Shown here piece after piece: positions 62,314-64,000 of a stretch of 64,000 nt of DNA. Origin of the DNA: Gyrodactylus bullatarudis (Eukaryota > Platyhelminthes > Monogenea > Gyrodactylidea > Gyrodactylidae). Under the pieces are notes generated by a model, which saw nothing but the letters and a program-made list of their open reading frames with translations, made no database searches and was not told the origin of the DNA. The first letter of the stretch is position 1; each line of letters begins with the position of its first letter. A program made the translations under genes and the position numbers. The stretch is from NCBI GenBank assembly GCA_012064415.1, contig SSNU01000086.1, positions 575,407-639,406 of the forward strand. The letters are read 5' to 3'.

Positions 62314-64000
62314 TGTTTGAGAATATTAAATTAAATATGAAAGGGCCAATAATGGAACCTTGTGGGACACCAGAGGAGATGGGAGAGAGAGTTGATTTTT
62401 GTCCATTGAGTACAACTTGTTGATGCCTAATTGATAAGAATGACATACAAGGTTGATTATAAACGGATTAATATTATGGTGACTTAGTGTTCTATGAATG
62501 ACAGAGAATGGGGGACTGTCAAAAGCTTTTTCTATGTCCACATAGACTACTACACATGGAATCTTTTTGTATATGAGATCATGAGTAGAGTCGAGAAAGC
62601 TGATGAGATTGGAGCATGTACTTCGAGCAGATACAAATCCATGTTGATTTGGGTCAAGTTGAATAATGTTAATGTGTTTGAGATGAGAATATATGAAAGC
62701 ATCAATTATAGTGAGAAAAATTGGAAGAAGAGAGATCGGTCGAAAATCACATGGTTGAGTTGGTTTGGCAATTTTTGGGATCGGTTGAATTAAGATGAAT
62801 ATCATTTAGGAATATCACTGGTATTAATAATATATTGAAAATATTTTGATAGATGAGTAAAAAATACGTTAGGTTAAGCGAGTAAAAGGGAGGGAGATAG
62901 AAATGAGTTATCTTTCCTTGCCTTGTTATTTGTGTTGAGTAATAGATCGATAATTGCTTCAGCAGAGATCTCAGGCGGCGAAATTGAAACATTTGGCTGA
63001 AAACAAGCTGGGCAGTCATTTACCTGATACACTTGAGTGAAGAAATTGTTTATAGCATCAGGTGAGATTATTGCTGTTGAGGTTTTGGTTGAGGAATTAG
63101 AAAGGAATCTTATTTTTTTCCAAGCCTGTTTAGGATTCGTTTTGATATCTGCTAGAATAGAGGACTCAAAGAGCGCTTGGGAGCTTAGGAGTTGTAGATT
63201 GGTGCTGTTTTTAGACAGTCTAGATGAGTGAAGAATTAAATCATTGAAAACTTTAAAGTCAAAACCCTTTCAAAAAAGAGTCGAAATAACTGGAATAACC
63301 GAGGAGACAAATTTTGAGATGTCTGTAACCAGATGTGGAATTTTTGTGTTATATGGTAGAAAGTCTGTTGTAGATTAGATCAGAATAAGATGATCCGATG
63401 AGGGGACTTGGAGTACTTTGTGAAGATATAGATCTGGAATTTCAGTAAATAGAAGGTCCAAATATGATCCTGAAGGTAATCAAGTAGGTAAATTAGATAT
63501 CTGTTCGAGGCTGAGAGAATTAGCCAAATCAAATATCGGACTAGGAAAGTCATATTGTTCAGGAGTGTAGTTGGGATAATTGAAGTCTCCACAAATAATA
63601 AGTGAATTCCTGCGAGGATTTAAATTGGTTATAATGAAATCTATTATGCTGGATTCAGATGCTGATGTTACTGAAGGAGGATTGAATATTGCAAATAATT
63701 GAATAGAGATGTCATTGATTCGGAGAGAGATGGAGATCACGTTTGAAATGTCGGAAAAACTGGAGAAATCAGAGACCGTTAAATTGGAGTGAATATATAT
63801 GGCAACACCGCCACTGGTACGAACTAATCTATCAGATCTATATAAGATGAAGTTTTCAATTGTTAATTCAGAATCAGGGTGATTTGGCTTGAGCCAGGAT
63901 TCTGTGATGATAACAATCATTGGAGAGAATTCGATAATATTAGATTTGAGATGGAACATTGAGGTTATTAATGATCTTGCGTTCCAAAGGAGAATCTTAT

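Larger units (their letters stand above)
59993..64000 (-). mobile_element. LINE split by a nested piggyBac element
   Basis: On the minus strand, in order: an APE-type endonuclease (about 63380-63959, with GDFNYP), a region of low conservation, the RT start (62326-62805, with DFRPISLLPIF, DPNQHGFVSARST, VVVYVDIEKAF), the piggyBac insertion, then the RT palm (60122-60550, with KYFKYADDIKLL). The 5' end continues beyond the window. Stops and frameshifts make it defective. The RT frame can be followed across the insert (..FSNIK | PADPSV..), showing that it was one element. Confidence 0.9.

Overview
The window is nuclear DNA of a small-genome animal. Evidence for an animal is a complete NOTUM gene (secreted Wnt-deactivating esterase), FLOT1, WBP2 with a PPPY motif, the ciliary protein CFAP251, and a conventional actin with a CArG/TATA promoter. 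The DNA is AT-rich. Many introns are only 20-33 nt long and nearby genes are often less than 110 bp apart. Very short introns in a ciliated animal suggest a dicyemid or orthonectid ('mesozoan') type genome; that lineage call is inference and was not tested.

Layout. 0-5.4 kb: LINE 3' end, a foldback element, then the 3' part of CFAP251 (+), with a 739-bp near-perfect palindrome in one intron. 6.6-13.7 kb: a 13-exon gene (-) for an unrecognised protein of about 1,156 aa, with a Penelope-type endonuclease relic in one intron. 13.8-23.4 kb: a dense housekeeping block: NDUFA5 (+), PUS1 (-), COX6C-like (-), HSCB (+), an AGC-like kinase (-), BRD7/9-like (+), a C2HC zinc-finger gene (-), ATP5F1B (+), MRPL13 (-). 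24.4-41.9 kb: NOTUM (-), whose 11 exons I could splice in phase to 536 aa; its introns hold a Tc1/mariner element, piggyBac pieces, TIR MITEs and a LINE. 42.7-48.1 kb: MRPS2 (+), a secreted cysteine-rich peptide (-), ATP5PF (-), SNRPA1 (-), FLOT1 (+). 48.4-51.3 kb: three LINE 3' copies, all on the minus strand. 51.6-59.2 kb: PRPF38B (+), WBP2 (-), a coiled-coil protein (+), actin (-) and a diverged actin paralogue (-) that has lost catalytic residues. 60-64 kb: a LINE (-) split by a piggyBac element, with TTAA duplication and terminal repeats visible.

Functionally the housekeeping blocks are rich in mitochondrial genes: complex I, COX, two ATP synthase subunits, Fe-S assembly and two mitoribosomal proteins. 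Two splicing factors are also present. Two genome styles alternate: tightly packed genes with minimal introns, and transposon-inflated genes (NOTUM, CFAP251, the 1,156-aa gene). Coding-region calls for spliced genes give the whole span; exons are listed in the evidence. The spliced models were built by hand from GT-AG sites, phase and homology, with no transcript data.
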